In this document: positions 61,014 through 64,000 of the stretch, piece by piece
Layout of the letters: every line of letters begins with the position of its first letter
How positions within the stretch are numbered: the first letter of the stretch is position 1
Source: Rhynchonema sp. JSB1_4
Lineage: Eukaryota > Nematoda > Chromadorea > Monhysterida > Xyalidae
NCBI GenBank assembly: GCA_030248065.1
Contig: JASAMV010000800.1
Location: 19,102-83,101 of the forward strand
Length of the DNA: 64,000 bases
Direction of reading: 5' to 3'
Notes under the pieces: generated by a model
The model's input: the letters and a program-made list of their open reading frames with translations, nothing else
The model's database searches: none
What the model was told of the DNA's origin: nothing
Program-made: the position numbers and the translations under genes

Positions 61014-62776
61014 CTAATGACACAGGCCGCATGTTTTGGGACAATTCTCGGCGACGTGTGCGTTGTATTTTGTGTCTTTGCATCCGGCCTTCAAACTGGC
61101 ACAGTTGACGTTATAGTCTTCGCATGCTGGAATCACAATCATTTTTAAAATTTGAATGCAGCTGGGAGTATACCTAAACTTAGTGTACAGCGCTAAAAGC
61201 TTTGAACCCTCGTTCAAGACGCATGTGCACCAGATCCAGGCTAGCGAGACCCTCTTCAGTCGAAAACTTTCAATGCGCAAAACCCATGATAAATGTAAAG
61301 CCGCACTAACGTTTGCCGTTGCAGTAGCACTTCATGATGGTTTTGTTGTTCAATGGTCCACCGTCGTATTTGTAGCTGGTTTTTGCGCACTCAACTTTCG
61401 GACCGATGCCACAACCGGCCACGCCCGTCGTAGTGCAATGACGACCTTCTTGGCATTCTGGGGAACGAAACGGGAATTGATCTATTCAATTGTCTGAATT
61501 TTTGAAACACTCGAGGTTGTTTACTACGGTTCAACTCAACGGTTTGTGCAGCTGCAGCTTTTCAGCATTTTGCCTTTGTTCGGCCCACTTGTGCCCCACT
61601 TTCCCGTTTCAGCGCACATCACGTGACCCGTCGGACTGACTCCGCATGACTTCACACCACCGGCCGTACAGTCTCGTGGTTCGAAGCATTCTGAATACAG
61701 AAGGAATTTTAGGTTTTGTGCTAAATCAAGACCAGTCAGTTGAAAATAAATCAGAAATCTCACTATTGGTGCAATCGCATGTCTTTTGTGGTTTTCCGGA
61801 AAGTGGTCCTGATGACCACACGCTGCCCGTGTCGCGGCACACAACGTTTGGGCCGATCCCGCAGTTGCTGACACCCAGAGTAGTGCAGTCTCGTCCATCT
61901 TGGCACTCTGAACTCGTAGCAACACATCGATCACAATTAATCAATCAATATCAATGACTGACAACAGATTTTTTGAAGTGCGAACTTTTTGAACAACTGC
62001 AGCTTTTCATCATTTTCCCCTTGTACGGTCCGCTTGTCCACCATCGTTCCGTCTGAAAGCACATCACCGGGCTGCCATCTGTGTTCGTACCGCACGCCTT
62101 GTCGCCTCCAACTGTGCAATCGCGGGGCTCGGTGCATTCTAAACCAGAGAAAAATATCAAAATTATGCTTTTCGTGAATGTGATTCATTTTAAAAAGCCG
62201 CTACTATTCGTGCAATCGCAGGTCTTCTTGGGTTTCCCTGCCAGTGGACCGGTCGGCCAGAGCAGGCCCGTCTCACGACACACGACGTTCGCCCCTTTGC
62301 CACAAGATGGTGCACCCAACGCGCTGCAATGACGTGGTTCGACGCATTCTGAGGAAAACTGACATAATGTTTGATTTTGTAGATTGCAGATCAACCTTGC
62401 TTGAACTGAACCAACTGTCATTGCATACACATCGGCCGAGCACCAGATTGGTTGCTTTGCCTTGACTGCCTTTTTCCTCACACAAGACGCCGTTCTTGCT
62501 GAAGCCACATTGGGCCGCGCCACCTTTGGTGGGATGACAAGGTGCACCATCCATGCAGGGTTTGAGCGGATTTGGTGATGCTGTGTAACCTGTGTGTGAA
62601 CGTCGTTTGGGTTGGTGTGTTCAACAGAATGATTGTCTGTCCCAGACTCACTCCACAAGTATTATTACTGGTTCTCCACGCGCTATTTTAATGTCCAATA
62701 AAAAGTGATATTACTGGTATATACCTGAGGCAAGCCAACATAATGCACCAACAACCAACATTGATGGGTTTGCCAT
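61014..62776 (-). CDS. Secreted protein: six tandem six-cysteine modules plus ShK
   Basis: Exons in coding order: 62776-62725, 62580-62416, 62348-62205, 62138-61986, 61907-61764, 61690-61541, 61457-61311, 61126-61014; 355 aa. Exon 1 is a signal peptide (MANPSMLVVGALCWLAS). Each of the next six exons is flanked by phase-1 introns and encodes one module: C-x5-C-x7(9)-C-x7-10-C-x19(16)-C-x-C. Typical motifs are ECxExRDC, CGxGxxVxC, TGxxWxxGPxxGK and KxCxC. The first module is the most divergent. The last exon is a ShK/SXC domain beginning CEDYNVNC and ending CPKTCGLCH. I do not recognise the six-cysteine module. Exon-per-module with symmetrical phase indicates growth by exon duplication. Likely extracellular. 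Confidence 0.85.
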
Positions 62777-63462
62777 TTTGTGGTCACGGTTGTTTAACTG
62801 GGGATGGGTGTGGATTTCAGCTAAATGAGCACTGAAGAAACCTTTGTTGGAATTGGAAATAATGATATGCACACGGACATGAAATGGGGCTTAGTGTGTG
62901 CTTGTTTTGCATCGATAATGGATAGTGGAAAGGTGCTGCTTTCACGCCATTTCAAAGTGCCTAACCCAGCACCAGTTTGTTGAGCGAAATCGGGACATAT
63001 AAACAGTCAGATTCGACAACGCAATGCAGGCTGATCTGACAGTTGTTGTTGGGACCTTTGCATCCACTACGATTCAGTGTTTGTGAATTGATTGGTGGAA
63101 CGCCCACACCCATCCCATTGGCCATATCAGGCACTTAGCACGTGTACTCTCGTGCAACCGTTCTTTTTGTATGTATAGACATGAAGATTAGGTTCAGTGA
63201 ATAAGAACTGTGAATTCAATTTTTTCTATATGCAATTTGCAGAGCTGTTTTTCGTGGCATGGTATTGCACGTTACATGTTATCAACGTTTTCTGGACATT
63301 CTTTCAAGACAGTTAACTAATATGTTTTCTCGGTCAATGATATTATGCAGACACCCTTAAAGAAATCGTGATGGAATGCAACAACCGCCAGGATATCCGC
63401 TCATGTAGAGCTATGCCGAAGACACCTGTAATGCAGATTGAACAATGTTTCACGCTTCTTAG
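62777..63462. other. Upstream of the six-cysteine-repeat gene, no gene seen
   Basis: About 0.7 kb between two genes transcribed in the same direction. It must contain the promoter of the downstream gene and the 3' UTR of the other. No further exons found. Confidence 0.5.
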
Positions 63463-63815
63463 TTAGCATTTGCCGCAGGTTTTCTTGCACGACAGTCCAG
63501 CCGCGTCGCTGTTGCAATAACCGCCCACCTTCAACTTTGCACAGTTGATAATTTTGTCGCGGCATGCTTCAAAAAAAGAGAGTTCATTCGTCAGAATTAG
63601 GGTCAAAGCCAATAATGGTTTCTTTAAACTTGAGAAGAAGGTTGAGACAGAAAAAAGGATCCGGCACTAACGTTCCCCGTCGCATCCGCAGACTTTGACC
63701 TCCTGTTTTGTGTGGTTACCATCTGACCACGTCGATCCGGTTTTGTAGCACACAACGTTCGGTCCACCTTTTCCACACGGTTGCGACGTGCAATCACGAC
63801 CTTCGACACACAGAC
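63463..63815 (-). CDS. Second six-cysteine module plus ShK gene (5' end missing)
   Basis: Exons 63815-63672 and 63566-63463 in coding order. The first encodes one six-cysteine module (LCVEGRDC, PCGKGGPNVVC, TGSTWSDG, VCGCDG) with spacing C-x5-C-x4-C-x8-C-x19-C-x-C. The second encodes a ShK domain from CRDKIINC to CKKTCGKC and the stop. The intron is phase 1, as in the neighbour, so the two genes are paralogues. A GTGAGT donor near 63942-63947 on the minus strand could end the preceding exon, but I could not fit a start codon; the N-terminus probably lies past 64000. Confidence 0.75.
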
Positions 63816-64000
63816 CTGGCATGACGATTTCGATTTTGGGATTGATTTTGACGACGTGACGAGAGGTCACATGACCAGCGCGAACTTATTATCGTTCCAG
63901 TTGCTGCATGTGTCGGATCACCTCCAAACTAGGACACACGGACTCACCTCCTTGCCGGACAGTTTATTATGCCTATGTACATAAACTTTACAGAGTGTAC

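Overview
The window is nuclear DNA of a nematode. The genes are intron-rich. The CtBP gene encodes the THAP-CtBP fusion known from C. elegans ctbp-1. ShK (SXC) cysteine modules occur in three genes, and there is an interstitial block of the nematode telomere hexamer TTAGGC. I cannot name the species. All gene models were spliced by hand: each exon boundary is an AG/GT pair and, for most genes, reading phase is continuous from start to stop.

Layout. (1) 0.3-2.4 kb, plus: end of a small antistasin/Kunitz-like cysteine-rich protein, with a truncated LINE in its intron. (2) 2.8-5.9 kb, plus: a divergent ionotropic-glutamate-receptor-like protein. (3) 6.9-8.9 kb, minus: a secreted ShK - proline-rich repeat - ShK protein. 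(4) 9.7-16.2 and 16.6-20.0 kb, minus: two tandem SLC6-type (SNF) transporters with the same exon lengths through the conserved core, so clearly a gene duplication. (5) 20.9-24.3 kb: repeats, including a 1.08-kb near-perfect palindrome next to a TTAGGC block. (6) 24.4-29.2 kb, plus: NF-YA, the CCAAT-binding subunit. (7) 30.6-33 kb: hAT-type MITEs. (8) 40.4-55.3 kb, plus: the 18-exon ctbp-1 homologue, preceded by and containing about 11 kb of unusual TG/CA- and CpG-rich non-coding DNA. (9) 57.4-60.5 kb, plus: two tandem Ly6/ODR-2-like small membrane-anchored proteins. (10) 61.0-64 kb, minus: two genes built from an exon-encoded six-cysteine module that I do not recognise, each ending in a ShK domain.

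Functionally the set mixes transcription regulators (NF-YA, CtBP), neuronal-type membrane proteins (iGluR-like, SLC6, Ly6/ODR-2-like) and secreted cysteine-rich proteins. There is no operon-like organisation that I can prove. Mobile DNA is abundant. Several non-autonomous elements have target-site duplications that can be read directly: 8 bp for hAT-type, TTAA for a long foldback element, and 3 bp for a small palindromic MITE. Two signals stand out: the six-cysteine repeat family, and a 5' splice-site pattern close to GTNNGT in which the usual +3 A is rare.
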